Source of the DNA: Parvibaculum sp041688015
GTDB taxonomy: Bacteria; Pseudomonadota; Alphaproteobacteria; Parvibaculales; Parvibaculaceae
Length of the DNA: 64,000 bases
Direction: 5' to 3'
NCBI GenBank assembly: GCA_041688015.1
Contig: JBDNIY010000001.1
Location: 682,001 to 746,000 of the forward strand
The first letter of the stretch is position 1. Every line of letters starts with the position of its first letter. This document shows positions 1 through 8,570 of this stretch, piece by piece. Made by a program: the position numbers and the translations under genes. The notes under the pieces were generated by a model. It ran no database searches, had not been told where the DNA came from, and saw nothing but the letters and a program-made list of their open reading frames with translations.

Positions 1-1131
1 GTTGGTACCGTGGCCCGTCACCGACGCCGCCGCGATGCTTTTGACCGGGCGGAAATTAACGCCGGTGTAATATTCCGTCACCCAGATGATGAGGCCCGTG
101 ATCACAAGACCACAAATGCCGCAATAATAAAGATCCATACCAGTGAAGGTTTTGAGGCCAACGGTGAAGCTGGAGTCAAAGCCAACAATGTAGTTGGTCA
201 CAAAATAAAGCGCGATCAACGACAGAACCGCAGAAGCCACAAAGCCTTTGTAAAGCGCGTTCATGACGTTGTTGCTCTTGCCCAGACGGACAAAGAACAC
301 GCCGATGATCGAGGTGATGATGCATGTACCACCAATCGCCAGCGGATATATCATCAGGTTGAGAGCGTCGGTTCCGACAAAGAAAATCGAGGCGAGAACC
401 ATGGTTGCGACCAGCGTCACCGCATAGGTTTCAAACAAGTCGGCCGCCATGCCTGCGCAGTCGCCCACATTATCGCCCACGTTATCGGCGATGGTGGCCG
501 GGTTGCGCGGATCGTCTTCGGGGATACCTGCTTCAACCTTACCGACGAGATCGCCACCGACATCCGCACCCTTGGTGAAGATGCCGCCACCGAGACGGGC
601 AAAGATCGAAATCAGCGAAGCACCAAAGCCAAGCGCGACCAGCGCGTCGATGACTTCACGCGAATTGGGGGCATAACCCAGATAAACGGTGAGAACCGCG
701 AAATAGACCGTGACCGCCAGAAGCGCCAAGCCCGCAACCAGCATGCCTGTGACCGTGCCCGCGCGGAACGCGATGGCAAGGCCCGCTGCCAGACTTTTGC
801 TCGATGCCTGCGTGGTGCGCACATTGGCCCGCACCGACACCAGCATACCGATATAACCAGCTGCGCCTGAAAGCGTCGCGCCGACCAGAAAGCCAACACC
901 GACCTTGATGCCGAGCAGATAAGAAATGATAGCAAAAATAACGATGCCAACCAGACCAATGGTCGTGTATTGGCGGTTGAGATAAGCGCTGGCACCCTCT
1001 TGAATGGCCGCCGCAATCTCTTGCATGCGCGCATTGCCCGCATCAGCGGCCAAGACAGAGCGCCCGGCTAAAATTCCATAGATGATCGCTAGACCACCGC
1101 ATCCGATGATTGCCCACAATGTGGTACTCAT
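1..1131 (-). CDS. hppA: Membrane-bound pyrophosphate-energised ion pump (H+-PPase type), C-terminus cut off by window edge
   Basis: Integral-membrane pyrophosphatase that couples PPi hydrolysis to H+ (or Na+) pumping. The 377 visible residues are the N-terminal half of a protein usually near 700 residues; no stop is reached before base 1. Starting at ATG 1129-1131 (preceded by AGGGA), the sequence has alternating hydrophobic helices, and around residues 188-235 the hallmark substrate and Mg-binding loop: GADVGGDLVGKVE, then PEDDPRN and two DNVGDN-like motifs with downstream GMAADLFETY. The residue that separates K+-dependent from K+-independent pumps lies outside the window, so the ion cannot be stated. 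It lies downstream of thiL in the same direction with a 168-base gap, so it may have its own promoter. Confidence 0.95.
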   Translation of the reverse strand, partial: MSTTLWAIIGCGGLAIIYGILAGRSVLAADAGNARMQEIAAAIQEGASAYLNRQYTTIGLVGIVIFAIISYLLGIKVGVGFLVGATLSGAAGYIGMLVSVRANVRTTQASSKSLAAGLAIAFRAGTVTGMLVAGLALLAVTVYFAVLTVYLGYAPNSREVIDALVALGFGASLISIFARLGGGIFTKGADVGGDLVGKVEAGIPEDDPRNPATIADNVGDNVGDCAGMAADLFETYAVTLVATMVLASIFFVGTDALNLMIYPLAIGGTCIITSIIGVFFVRLGKSNNVMNALYKGFVASAVLSLIALYFVTNYIVGFDSSFTVGLKTFTGMDLYYCGICGLVITGLIIWVTEYYTGVNFRPVKSIAAASVTGHGTN

Positions 1132-1299
1132 TGTTCAGTCCCTGTTGTTCTTCGGGAACACGAACCAGTCCAAGCATTCCTGGATGATTCCTCCCCCCTC
1201 GCATATGAAGCATAATTAAGGCGAACGATGCCAAATGCAGAAGGGGAAAGCAACAAGACCTGTTCGCTATGGTGAGGATAGCCCCCGCGCCCAGCCGAA

Positions 1300-2286
1300 C
1301 TAGCGGTGACGGAAGCCCAATTGTGGAAAAACCATAGGCTGGCCCTTACCATCCAGTGCGGCTACCCCTTCCCTAGCGTCAATGAGCCTGCCGATTCGCG
1401 TTACCGGGGTATTTGACCGCTGCGCCAGAGAATCAATGGCATGGGCAGCATGGCTGGGTGCTGCAAAGAGCAACTCATAGTCATCACCGCCGGTCATCAC
1501 CGTATCGATCAGGGCCGGAGATGAGGCGAGGCAAGCGGCGACCGCGTCCGACACAGGCAGCGCCGCCGCTTCCACTCTGGCCCCCAAGCCCGACTGCGCG
1601 CACAAGTGCGTGAGATCGGCCATCAAACCATCGGACACATCAAGCGAGGCATGCGCTAGCCCGACGAGGCCACGCCCAAAGGCCATACGTGGTTCGGGGC
1701 GCCGATAGCGGCTGATCAGATAGGTCGCATCGTGTTCCGCCGGGCTCAAGCGGCCTTGCGCCACAGCAAGACCCAAAGCGGCATCGCCGAGCGTGCCGGT
1801 GACATAGAGATCATCGCCCAACTGTCCGCCCGACCGACGCAGCATTTGCCCCGGTTGCACCTCACCAATCGCGGTCAGCGTAAAAGACAAAGGCCCCGGC
1901 GTTGAAACCGTGTCGCCCCCCCAGAGCGAAACATCAAACAGCTTTTGATCAGCGCCGAGCCCGCGCGCGAAGGCAGCAATCCATTCAACCGAGATCGAAG
2001 GCGTCCAGGCTGTGGTGAGTAGATAACCCAAAGGTCGCGCGCCTTTAGCCGCCAAGTCTGACAGGTTGACGCGGAGCAACTTGCGCGCGATCTCGTCGGC
2101 TGGATCGTCGGGAAGGAAGTGAACGCCCTCGACGATGGCATCAACGGTGAACACAAGCTCCATACCGGGTGATGGCAGGAAGCTCGCGGCATCGTCGCCA
2201 AGCCCATAGGCCCCCGGCGCAGAGGCCGCCAGTGGTGCAAAATAGGTGGCAATCAGATCGAATTCGTCGGGAGGTTGCGGGGCCAT
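1300..2286 (-). CDS. thiL: Thiamine-monophosphate kinase
   Basis: Cytoplasmic kinase that makes thiamine diphosphate from thiamine monophosphate and ATP. The 328 residues match the normal ThiL length. The PurM/ThiL fold signature is visible: GLGDDAA near residues 28-34, VDAIVEGVHF near 49-58, WGGDTV near 121-126, a glycine-rich LGDDLYVTGTLGDAALGL stretch, and DVSDGLMADL plus TGGDDYELLFA in the C-terminal half. It follows nusB on the same strand by about 15 bases and is probably co-transcribed with the rib genes, an arrangement common in alphaproteobacteria. Confidence 0.95.
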   Translation of the reverse strand: MAPQPPDEFDLIATYFAPLAASAPGAYGLGDDAASFLPSPGMELVFTVDAIVEGVHFLPDDPADEIARKLLRVNLSDLAAKGARPLGYLLTTAWTPSISVEWIAAFARGLGADQKLFDVSLWGGDTVSTPGPLSFTLTAIGEVQPGQMLRRSGGQLGDDLYVTGTLGDAALGLAVAQGRLSPAEHDATYLISRYRRPEPRMAFGRGLVGLAHASLDVSDGLMADLTHLCAQSGLGARVEAAALPVSDAVAACLASSPALIDTVMTGGDDYELLFAAPSHAAHAIDSLAQRSNTPVTRIGRLIDAREGVAALDGKGQPMVFPQLGFRHR

Positions 2287-2301
2287 GTCAGCTCCGATCC
2301 A

Positions 2302-2781
2302 TTAAGCCTTGCGAGCGGTAGCACCAAGCCGGTCGAGCACAGCATTGACCACGCCCGGCTCATCGCCCTCAAAGAAGGCATGCGCCACATTGACATATTC
2401 GTTGATGACGACCTTGACCGGAATGTCCTTGCAACGTCGCAGCTCATAGACGCCTGCGCGCAGCACGGCGCGCAGGGTCGAGTCGATGCGTGCTAGCGTC
2501 CAGCCTTTGGCCAGCGCCCCGTTGATCGCCTGATCAATGTCACGCTGCTCGCGCACAACGCCCCGGATGACATCGGCAAAATGCGCTTCATCGGCTTCGG
2601 GAAAAGTCTCGCCCTCGATCTCTTTGCCAAACCGATATTGCACAAATTCATCGACCACATCATCAAGCTCGGTGCCAACCATATCCATCTGGTAAAGCGC
2701 CTGCACGGCCCCAAGGCGAGCGGCAGAGCGCGCATTGATGTCGAGAGATCCAGCAGTGGGGGTGTCAGAAGCCGAAGACAT
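2302..2781 (-). CDS. nusB: Transcription antitermination factor NusB
   Basis: NusB binds boxA RNA with NusE (S10) in rRNA antitermination. The protein is about 159 residues and all-helical, with the family's RxxAVQALYQ motif near the start, IDQAINGAL in the middle, and LRAGVYELRRCKDIPVKVVINEYVNVAH followed by FVNAVLDRL-like GVVNAVLDRLG at the end. I chose ATG 2779-2781; an in-frame TTG at 2812-2814 overlapping the ribH stop would add 11 residues not typical of the family. It lies between ribH and thiL, as in most proteobacteria. Confidence 0.92.
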   Translation of the reverse strand: MSSASDTPTAGSLDINARSAARLGAVQALYQMDMVGTELDDVVDEFVQYRFGKEIEGETFPEADEAHFADVIRGVVREQRDIDQAINGALAKGWTLARIDSTLRAVLRAGVYELRRCKDIPVKVVINEYVNVAHAFFEGDEPGVVNAVLDRLGATARKA

Positions 2782-2810
2782 AGAGGGTATTGCTTTCAAA
2801 AGGACCGGGC

Positions 2811-3269
2811 TCAAGAATTAAGCTGACGCTGGAGGTCTATCATGTCGAGACAGGCGTTGGCCGCGCCGCCGCCTTTGTTTTTGTCGTCAACCTTGGCGCG
2901 CGCCCATGCTTGCGCACTGTTTTCTACTGTCTGGATGCCATTGCCAAGCGCCAATGAGCGCGACACGGCAATATCCATCAAGGCGCGAGCGGATTCGTTC
3001 GACACTATATCATAATGCGTGGTTTCGCCCCGAATGACGCACCCCAGCGCCACAAAGCCGTCAAACCGCTTGACCTGCCCCCCATGCGCCATGGCGTCGA
3101 GGGCAAATTTGATGGCGGCGGGAATTTCCAGCACGCCAGGCACTGATACGCGTTTATAGGTCGCGCCCCGCGCCTCAATGGCAGCGGCCGCGCCGCGCGC
3201 CAGCTCGTCGGCTAGATCGTTATAGAAACGAGCCTCAACAATGAGGATATGAGCTTGTGTGTCCGTCAC
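2811..3269 (-). CDS. ribH: 6,7-dimethyl-8-ribityllumazine synthase
   Basis: Condenses 5-amino-6-ribitylamino-uracil with dihydroxybutanone phosphate, the penultimate riboflavin step. Its 152 residues are the normal length for a capsid- or pentamer-forming lumazine synthase. Visible motifs are EARFYNDLAD near residues 12-21, the PGVLEIP segment near 44-50 and the catalytic RGETTHYDIV with His85. ATG 3267-3269 overlaps the ribBA stop by four bases (ATGA), which implies translational coupling. The gene lies in the order ribD-ribE-ribBA-ribH-nusB-thiL. Confidence 0.95.
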   Translation of the reverse strand: MTDTQAHILIVEARFYNDLADELARGAAAAIEARGATYKRVSVPGVLEIPAAIKFALDAMAHGGQVKRFDGFVALGCVIRGETTHYDIVSNESARALMDIAVSRSLALGNGIQTVENSAQAWARAKVDDKNKGGGAANACLDMIDLQRQLNS

Positions 3270-4429
3270 GCGATAGACTCCTTAGATGTGGCGGGGGATG
3301 TGGCGGATTTGGAGGCAGAGGTTATAGCGCTGATCGGGCGTTGGCTTGCCACCGAGAGGCCATAGCCTTCAAGGCCAACAATGCTGCGATCAGTGTCTGA
3401 CAGCAGGATCATTTCCTGGACGCCGAGATCGAGCAGGATTTGCGCGCCCACGCCATATTCGCGCAAGCGGCGTGGCATGCCTTGATCGTTCGCCTCGCCT
3501 TTGCGCAGCAGCAGATCAGACACGACGGTCGCCTGCGTATCGCGAATGATAACGATCACGCCGCGGCCTTCTTCTGAAATGATCCGCATGGATTCTTTCA
3601 GCATGTCAGCACGTGGCCCATTCGCGCCCAGCAAATCATCAAACACATTGGTCGCATGCATGCGCACCAGCACAGGCCCAGGCGTCGAGATGTCGCCTTT
3701 CACCAAAGCGATATGCTCAGCATATTCGACGGTATTGAGATAGACCATCATCTTAAACTCGCCGCCGTAATTGCTTTCAAGCTCCGTCTCGATGGCGCGA
3801 TGAATAAAGTGGTCGTAGCGACGGCGGTAAGCAATCAGATCAGCGATGGTTGCGATCTTGAGACCGTGAAGCTGGGCAAACTGCACAAGGTCGGGCAAGC
3901 GCGCCATGGTGCCATCATCGTTCATGATTTCGCAGATAACCCCAGCGGGATAGAGACCCGCAAGACGCGCAATATCGACGGCCGCTTCGGTATGACCGGC
4001 GCGCACCAGCACACCACCATCTTTGGCGACCAATGGAAACACATGGCCGGGCGAGACGATGTCGGTCTGGCCTTTGGTGGGGTCGATGGCGACCGACACA
4101 GTATGGGCGCGATCATGCGCCGAGATGCCAGTCGAAATGCCTTCGCGCGCTTCAATGGAGACGGTGAAAGCCGTCTGATTGCGCGACTGATTGTTTGATG
4201 ACATGAATTCCAGATTGAGCGCCTTGGCGCGGTCACCCGTCATCGTCAAGCACACCAAACCACGGCCATATTTGGCCATGAAATTGACGGCCTCAGGCGT
4301 ACACATCTGGGCGGGGATGACGAGGTCGCCCTCGTTCTCACGGTCTTCTGCATCAACGAGGATGAACATCTTGCCATTGCGGGCGTCTTCGATGACTTCC
4401 TCGATGGAAGAGAGGTATTCCTTGTACAC
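3266..4429 (-). CDS. ribBA: 3,4-dihydroxy-2-butanone-4-phosphate synthase fused to a degenerate GTP cyclohydrolase II domain
   Basis: The N-terminal ~200 residues form a RibB domain converting ribulose 5-phosphate to the four-carbon riboflavin precursor. Its acidic loop is intact (DAEDRENEGD, residues 26-35) and so is the HTEAAVDIARLAG region. The C-terminal domain resembles GTP cyclohydrolase II only in outline: it has VLVRMHATNVFDDLLGANG where active enzymes have a GDVFGSxRCDCG-type zinc site, so the three zinc cysteines are missing, and the usual REGRGIGL segment is also absent or shortened. LREYGVGAQILLDLGV remains. I infer RibB activity only. Total length 387 residues; ribE precedes it by 5 bases and ribH overlaps its stop. 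Confidence 0.93.
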   Translation of the reverse strand: MYKEYLSSIEEVIEDARNGKMFILVDAEDRENEGDLVIPAQMCTPEAVNFMAKYGRGLVCLTMTGDRAKALNLEFMSSNNQSRNQTAFTVSIEAREGISTGISAHDRAHTVSVAIDPTKGQTDIVSPGHVFPLVAKDGGVLVRAGHTEAAVDIARLAGLYPAGVICEIMNDDGTMARLPDLVQFAQLHGLKIATIADLIAYRRRYDHFIHRAIETELESNYGGEFKMMVYLNTVEYAEHIALVKGDISTPGPVLVRMHATNVFDDLLGANGPRADMLKESMRIISEEGRGVIVIIRDTQATVVSDLLLRKGEANDQGMPRRLREYGVGAQILLDLGVQEMILLSDTDRSIVGLEGYGLSVASQRPISAITSASKSATSPATSKESIA

Positions 4430-4434
4430 GATGT

Positions 4435-5061
4435 CTATTCCTTCTTGGCCAGTCTGGCGACATAACGGGCCAGCATGTCGATTTCAAGATTAATTCGCTG
4501 ACCGACCTTGGCCTTGCCCCAGATCGTGACAGCTTGTGTATGGGGGATGATGTTGACCCCGAAGCGGGTGACGCTCGCGTTAGTCCCGCGGGCCACGTCT
4601 TCAATTTCGTTGACCGTCAGCGATGTGCCATCAAGGGTGATCGAGCCTTTGGGCGCAATGAATTGGCCAAGCGCGCCGGGCGCTTCAAAAATAAAACGCT
4701 TGCTGTCGCCGTCAGCGCGGATGTCTACGATCTCGCCGACACCATCGACATGACCGCTGACGATATGCCCGCCAAGCTCATCGCCTGCCTTAAGCGCACG
4801 TTCCAGATTGATCGGTGTGCCTGCCTGCCAATCACCAAGCACCGTGCAGTCCAGCGTCTCGCGCGAGGCATCGACCGCAAACCAGTTCTGACCGGCATCA
4901 CTGCCCTTCTCGACCACGGTGAGGCAGCAACCCGAACAGGCAATGGAGGCCCCAAGCAACATGCTGTCAGGCTCATAAATGGTCTCGATCACGAAACGCG
5001 TATCACCACGCTTTTCGACCGACCGCACCCGGCCCACATCGCTGACGATCCCTGTAAACAT
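4435..5061 (-). CDS. ribE: Riboflavin synthase, alpha-type subunit
   Basis: Dismutates two lumazine molecules into riboflavin plus the pyrimidine that RibH reuses. The 208 residues contain the two tandem lumazine-binding barrels of the family: the first begins MFTGIVSDVG and contains the SIACSGCCLTVV motif, and the second contains GHIVSGHVDGVGEI and SITLDGTSLTVNEI. Its start lies one base from the end of ribD and its stop five bases before ribBA, so it belongs to the rib operon. The symbol ribC is also used for this gene. Confidence 0.95.
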   Translation of the reverse strand: MFTGIVSDVGRVRSVEKRGDTRFVIETIYEPDSMLLGASIACSGCCLTVVEKGSDAGQNWFAVDASRETLDCTVLGDWQAGTPINLERALKAGDELGGHIVSGHVDGVGEIVDIRADGDSKRFIFEAPGALGQFIAPKGSITLDGTSLTVNEIEDVARGTNASVTRFGVNIIPHTQAVTIWGKAKVGQRINLEIDMLARYVARLAKKE

Positions 5062-5062
5062 A

Positions 5063-6172
5063 TCAGCTCCGCATCACATAACTGGAAAGCGTATCGGGGC
5101 CGAGTGACAATTGATCGATCAGCATCAGTTGCGGCGATTGATCGACCTGCTCCACACCGAGCGCGGCAATCGCGGGATAGCCATCGCCACCAACAATGGT
5201 CGATGAGCGGAACCACTCAATCCGGTCCACCAGATGCGCGCGCATGAGCGAGGAGGCAAGACGCGCACCACCTTCGACCAGCACACGCGTCAAGCCACGC
5301 TCAGCCAGAAGCCGCATCGCCACTTTCATATCCATAAGGCCAGTATCGTCCACAGGCGACACGTCGATCATCTCAACGCCGCAATCGACAAAGGCCTTGC
5401 GGCGATCGGGTTCAGCGCCGGGAAAGGTCAACACCCAAACGGGCACTTTGCGCGCCTCGCGCACAAGTTTCGATGTTAGTGGCAGGCGCAGCCGACCATC
5501 GGCAATGATGCGCACGGGTGAACGATCTTCAAGGCCAGAAAGGCGACAAGTCAGCGTTGGATCATCAACAATAGCGGTAGCGCTGCCGATCATGATGGCA
5601 TCATGAGTGGCGCGCAACAGATGGCCACGTTCGCGTGCAGCGTCGCCAGTGATCCAACGGCTATGACCTGCCTTCGTTGCTGTTCGTCCGTCTACAGAGC
5701 TTGCAATTTTCAAGGTAACAAGCGGGCGCGTCTCGGTGACCTTGAGAAAGAACCCTTGATTGATATGGGCCGCACGGGCCATGCAGACACCTTCGACAAC
5801 GTCGATCCCAGCTTTTTCCAGCATGGCAAAGCCGCGCCCAGCGACACGTGGATCAGGGTCTGCAACGGCACCGACAACGCGCGCGATGCCCGCATCAATC
5901 AGCGCCTGCGCACAAGGGCCGGTTTTGCCATGATGGGCACAGGGTTCAAGCGTGACATAGGCCGTCGCACCGCGCGCCTTCGTCCCGGCATGAGCCAGAG
6001 CCACAGTCTCGGCATGAGGCCGACCACCGGCCTGCGTGATGCCGCGGCCGACCACCAGACCATCGGCGACAATGACGCAGCCGACAGCAGGATTGGGTGC
6101 AACAATGCCCAACCCGCGCTCTGCAAGCGTCAACGCCATGGTCATGTAATCTGCGTCTGTGGCCCTCGCCAT
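5063..6172 (-). CDS. ribD: Bifunctional diaminohydroxyphosphoribosylaminopyrimidine deaminase / 5-amino-6-uracil reductase
   Basis: Carries out the second and third steps of riboflavin synthesis. The N-terminal deaminase domain (about residues 5-150) holds the zinc site H53-A-E55 and PCAHHGKTGPC with Cys78 and Cys87. The C-terminal domain (about 155-365) is the NADPH reductase, with KIASSVDGRTA and GGARLASSL. I chose ATG 6170-6172 with an upstream GGGG; an in-frame TTG at 6209-6211 would add 13 residues not matching the family start. nrdR lies about 57 bases upstream on the same strand. Confidence 0.93.
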   Translation of the reverse strand: MARATDADYMTMALTLAERGLGIVAPNPAVGCVIVADGLVVGRGITQAGGRPHAETVALAHAGTKARGATAYVTLEPCAHHGKTGPCAQALIDAGIARVVGAVADPDPRVAGRGFAMLEKAGIDVVEGVCMARAAHINQGFFLKVTETRPLVTLKIASSVDGRTATKAGHSRWITGDAARERGHLLRATHDAIMIGSATAIVDDPTLTCRLSGLEDRSPVRIIADGRLRLPLTSKLVREARKVPVWVLTFPGAEPDRRKAFVDCGVEMIDVSPVDDTGLMDMKVAMRLLAERGLTRVLVEGGARLASSLMRAHLVDRIEWFRSSTIVGGDGYPAIAALGVEQVDQSPQLMLIDQLSLGPDTLSSYVMRS

Positions 6173-6229
6173 CGGTACCCCGAATTTAGTTTCAGGGCAC
6201 CCGACCCTCAACGCCGAGCGATCAAACAG

Positions 6230-6712
6230 TCAGTCGTCATCGTCGTCTGACACATTCACGCCCGGGCCACTGATCTCACCCAGGATATTCTCAAAATCCT
6301 TCGCCTCATGAAAGTTTTTGTAAACCGAAGCGAAGCGCACATAGGCCACCGCATCGAGAGAACTCAAGCCCTTCATAATTAGCTCGCCGACGACCCGGGA
6401 CGGAATTTCACTTTCGCCCATGCTCTCAAGACGCCGCACGATACCGCTCACCATACGCTCAACCCGCTCTTGCTCAACTGGGCGTTTGCGCATCGCGACT
6501 TGCACGGAACGCATAAGTTTGTCCCGTTCAAAGGGCACGCGGCGGCCATTTGTCTTGATGATCGTCAACTCACGCAACTGTACACGCTCAAATGTCGTGA
6601 AGCGCCCACCGCACGCCGTACAGAAACGCCGCCGCCGGATCGAGGTATTGTCCTCGGTCGGGCGTGAATCCTTCACTTGCGTGTCTTCATTGCCGCAATA
6701 TGGACAACGCAT
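6230..6712 (-). CDS. nrdR: Ribonucleotide reductase transcriptional repressor NrdR
   Basis: Zinc-finger and ATP-cone repressor of ribonucleotide reductase genes, sensing ATP/dATP. The zinc ribbon cysteines are Cys3, Cys6, Cys31 and Cys34, and the ATP-cone domain spans roughly residues 49-140 with KTNGRRVPFERDKL. Length 160, slightly long because of a short acidic tail (NVSDDDDD). No NrdR box was searched for. It lies between glyA and ribD on the same strand, the usual arrangement in this group. Confidence 0.95.
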   Translation of the reverse strand: MRCPYCGNEDTQVKDSRPTEDNTSIRRRRFCTACGGRFTTFERVQLRELTIIKTNGRRVPFERDKLMRSVQVAMRKRPVEQERVERMVSGIVRRLESMGESEIPSRVVGELIMKGLSSLDAVAYVRFASVYKNFHEAKDFENILGEISGPGVNVSDDDDD

Positions 6713-6753
6713 ACCTCTGGCCCCCAGCCTCTAGTTGTGTCGCAGCCCTAAAC

Positions 6754-8070
6754 TCAGTTGGAACCGCCATAGATCGGAAAACGACCACACAGGGCCACAA
6801 CACGGTCCCGCACTGATGCCTCAACGCCAGCGTTGCCCTCTTCGCCATTTTCCGCAAGACCCGACAAAACCTCATTGATGAGTGTTCCAACGAGCTGAAA
6901 CTCCGAAACGCCAAACCCGCGGCTAGTCGCCGCCGGTGTGCCAAGACGCACGCCCGATGTCACCGTCGGTTTTTCGGGATCGAACGGAATGCCGTTCTTG
7001 TTGCAAGTGATATTGGCGCGCTCAAGCGCGGCTTCGGCGATCTTGCCAGTAAGTTTTTTCGGGCGCAGATCAACCAGCATCAAATGCGTGTCCGTACCAC
7101 CTGAAACGATGGCAAGCCCGGCTTCGGCAAGCGTCGCTGCAAGCGCGCGCGCGTTGTCAACGACAGCCCGCGCATAGATTTTGAAATCAGGACGCAGCGC
7201 TTCGCCAAAGGCGACAGCCTTGCCTGCAATCACATGCATCAAGGGACCGCCCTGAATGCCGGGGAAGATCGCTGAATTGATTTTTTTGCCGAGCGCTTCA
7301 TTGTTCGACAAGATCATGCCACCACGCGGCCCGCGCAAAGTCTTATGCGTCGTCGTCGTTACCACATCAGCAAAAGGCAGCGGGCTTGGATGCACGCCAC
7401 CGGCCACGAGCCCTGCAAAATGGGCCATATCGACCATTAGATAGGCTCCGACACTGTCGGCAATTTCGCGGAACGCCTTGAAGTCGATGATGCGTGGATA
7501 GGCCGAGCCGCCCGCGATGATGAGCTTGGGTTTATGTTCTTTTGCAAGAGTGGCCACTTCATCAAGATCAATCAGATGGTCCTGCGCCCGCACACCATAT
7601 TGGACGGAATTGAACCACTTGCCCGACTGGTTCGGCGCCGCGCCGTGGGTCAAATGCCCACCGGCGGCAAGGCTCATGCCGAGGATCGTGTCGCCGGGTT
7701 TGATCAGCGCCATCATCGCGCCCTGATTGGCTTGTGAACCCGAATTGGGCTGCACGTTGACATAGGCGCAATCGAACATTTTTTTGGCGCGCTCAATGGC
7801 AAGCCCTTCGGCGATATCCACAAACTCACAACCGCCGTAGTACCGCTTGCCGGGATAGCCCTCGGCATATTTGTTCGTCATCACCGAACCCTGCGCTTCC
7901 ATGACGGCGCGCGAGACGATGTTTTCAGACGCAATCAATTCGATCTGTGTCTGCTGACGATGCAACTCCTTGTCGATCGCCGCCTGAATGGCCGGATCGC
8001 TTTTCGCCAAGCCATCACTGAAAAAACCGGAGGCAATAGCCTGACCCGCAACTGCATTGCTTGACGACAT
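6754..8070 (-). CDS. glyA: Serine hydroxymethyltransferase
   Basis: PLP enzyme interconverting serine and glycine with transfer of a one-carbon unit to tetrahydrofolate. The 438 residues are full length. The PLP-lysine motif VVTTTTHKTLRGPRGG places the Schiff-base Lys at about residue 243; ELIASEN, NKYAEGYPGKRYYGG and VDMAHFAGL are intact. I chose ATG 8068-8070 because AGAAGG sits nine bases upstream; a longer reading to 8133 has no good ribosome site. Upstream is a long leader with predicted hairpins (separate entry). Divergent from mucR. Confidence 0.96.
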   Translation of the reverse strand: MSSSNAVAGQAIASGFFSDGLAKSDPAIQAAIDKELHRQQTQIELIASENIVSRAVMEAQGSVMTNKYAEGYPGKRYYGGCEFVDIAEGLAIERAKKMFDCAYVNVQPNSGSQANQGAMMALIKPGDTILGMSLAAGGHLTHGAAPNQSGKWFNSVQYGVRAQDHLIDLDEVATLAKEHKPKLIIAGGSAYPRIIDFKAFREIADSVGAYLMVDMAHFAGLVAGGVHPSPLPFADVVTTTTHKTLRGPRGGMILSNNEALGKKINSAIFPGIQGGPLMHVIAGKAVAFGEALRPDFKIYARAVVDNARALAATLAEAGLAIVSGGTDTHLMLVDLRPKKLTGKIAEAALERANITCNKNGIPFDPEKPTVTSGVRLGTPAATSRGFGVSEFQLVGTLINEVLSGLAENGEEGNAGVEASVRDRVVALCGRFPIYGGSN

Positions 8071-8159
8071 CAAATGAACCTTCTTAGACGGAAATAGACC
8101 ACCCGAAATCCAACCAAAGGCCACCTTCGACAATTGCGAGCGATGGAATCATAAGGCTG

Positions 8160-8253
8160 GGTTCGCGTCATACGAGCGATCCCCGAAGGGCCGTTTTCGC
8201 AGAACCGCGTCATACCACATATCGCGACACGGGGCCAACCAGCCACTAGCCCC
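8160..8253 (-). promoter_or_regulatory. Candidate structured 5' leader of glyA
   Basis: Read as RNA on the minus strand, 8206-8160 can fold into an outer stem (GGUUC, bulged U, GCG pairing with CGC-GAACC) enclosing CCC-UUCG-GGG, a stable UUCG tetraloop hairpin. Further upstream 8253-8231 pairs GGGGC with GCCCC around a 13-base loop. The 10-base direct repeat CGCGTCATAC occurs at 8164-8173 and 8206-8215. No known riboswitch class is recognised. The element ends about 90 bases before the glyA start. Pairing is seen in the sequence; a regulatory role is inference. Confidence 0.4.
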
Positions 8254-8437
8254 AAAGTCAAACTTATTTCCGCTGGCGGCCACCAAATATCCGTGAGCGC
8301 AATCCAACAGAGCCACTGAACTCCACAAAAATACGGAAATAATCTTGCTAAGATAACAGTAATTAACAAAGAATACTGGAAAGCACACGATTCCATAGTT
8401 ATTCTTTATTCTGCTAGCGCTCAAACGACAGAAGCAA

Positions 8438-8463
8438 AAGGCATACTCTAAAGTGAATGCCTT
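8438..8463. promoter_or_regulatory. Inverted repeat / hairpin AAGGCAT-N12-ATGCCTT in the glyA-mucR divergent region
   Basis: A perfect 7-base inverted repeat (8438-8444 and 8457-8463), with a further ACT/AGT pairing inside. T-rich sequence follows on both strands, so it could act as a weak bidirectional terminator or as a protein site. It lies in the AT-rich half of the 540-base gap between glyA and mucR. Confidence 0.4.
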
Positions 8464-8473
8464 GTTTCTTCCT

Positions 8474-8485
8474 ATTTGTACAAAT
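8474..8485. promoter_or_regulatory. Perfect 12-base palindrome ATTTGTACAAAT
   Basis: ATTTGTACAAAT reads the same on both strands and lies 126-137 bases upstream of the mucR start in AT-rich DNA. MucR-family proteins bind AT-rich sites and often repress their own gene, so this is a plausible operator. The palindrome is seen; the role is inferred. Confidence 0.4.
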
Positions 8486-8510
8486 TTGTCTGCACTAATA
8501 CCAACGACGA

Positions 8511-8538
8511 CTTGAAGAAATTTGTGTATTTCCTCAAG
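8511..8538. promoter_or_regulatory. Inverted repeat CTTGAAGAAAT-N6-ATTTCCTCAAG
   Basis: Arms of 11 bases at 8511-8521 and 8528-8538 match at 10 of 11 positions around a 6-base centre. The size and symmetry suit a dimeric regulator. It ends 72 bases upstream of the mucR start, where a promoter would be expected, so it is a good operator candidate. Confidence 0.45.
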
Positions 8539-8570
8539 TATAAGTAGAGTTTTCGATAGATAAACAAACG

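Noticed and set aside
10..870. Plus-strand frame of 286 residues
   Set aside because: Lies antisense to hppA, is rich in Arg/His/Asp with no family signature, and the minus-strand frame encodes a clear pyrophosphatase.
8070..8424. Two minus-strand frames of 91 and 108 residues upstream of glyA
   Set aside because: No ribosome sites or family resemblance; the sequence fits the glyA leader and divergent control region better.
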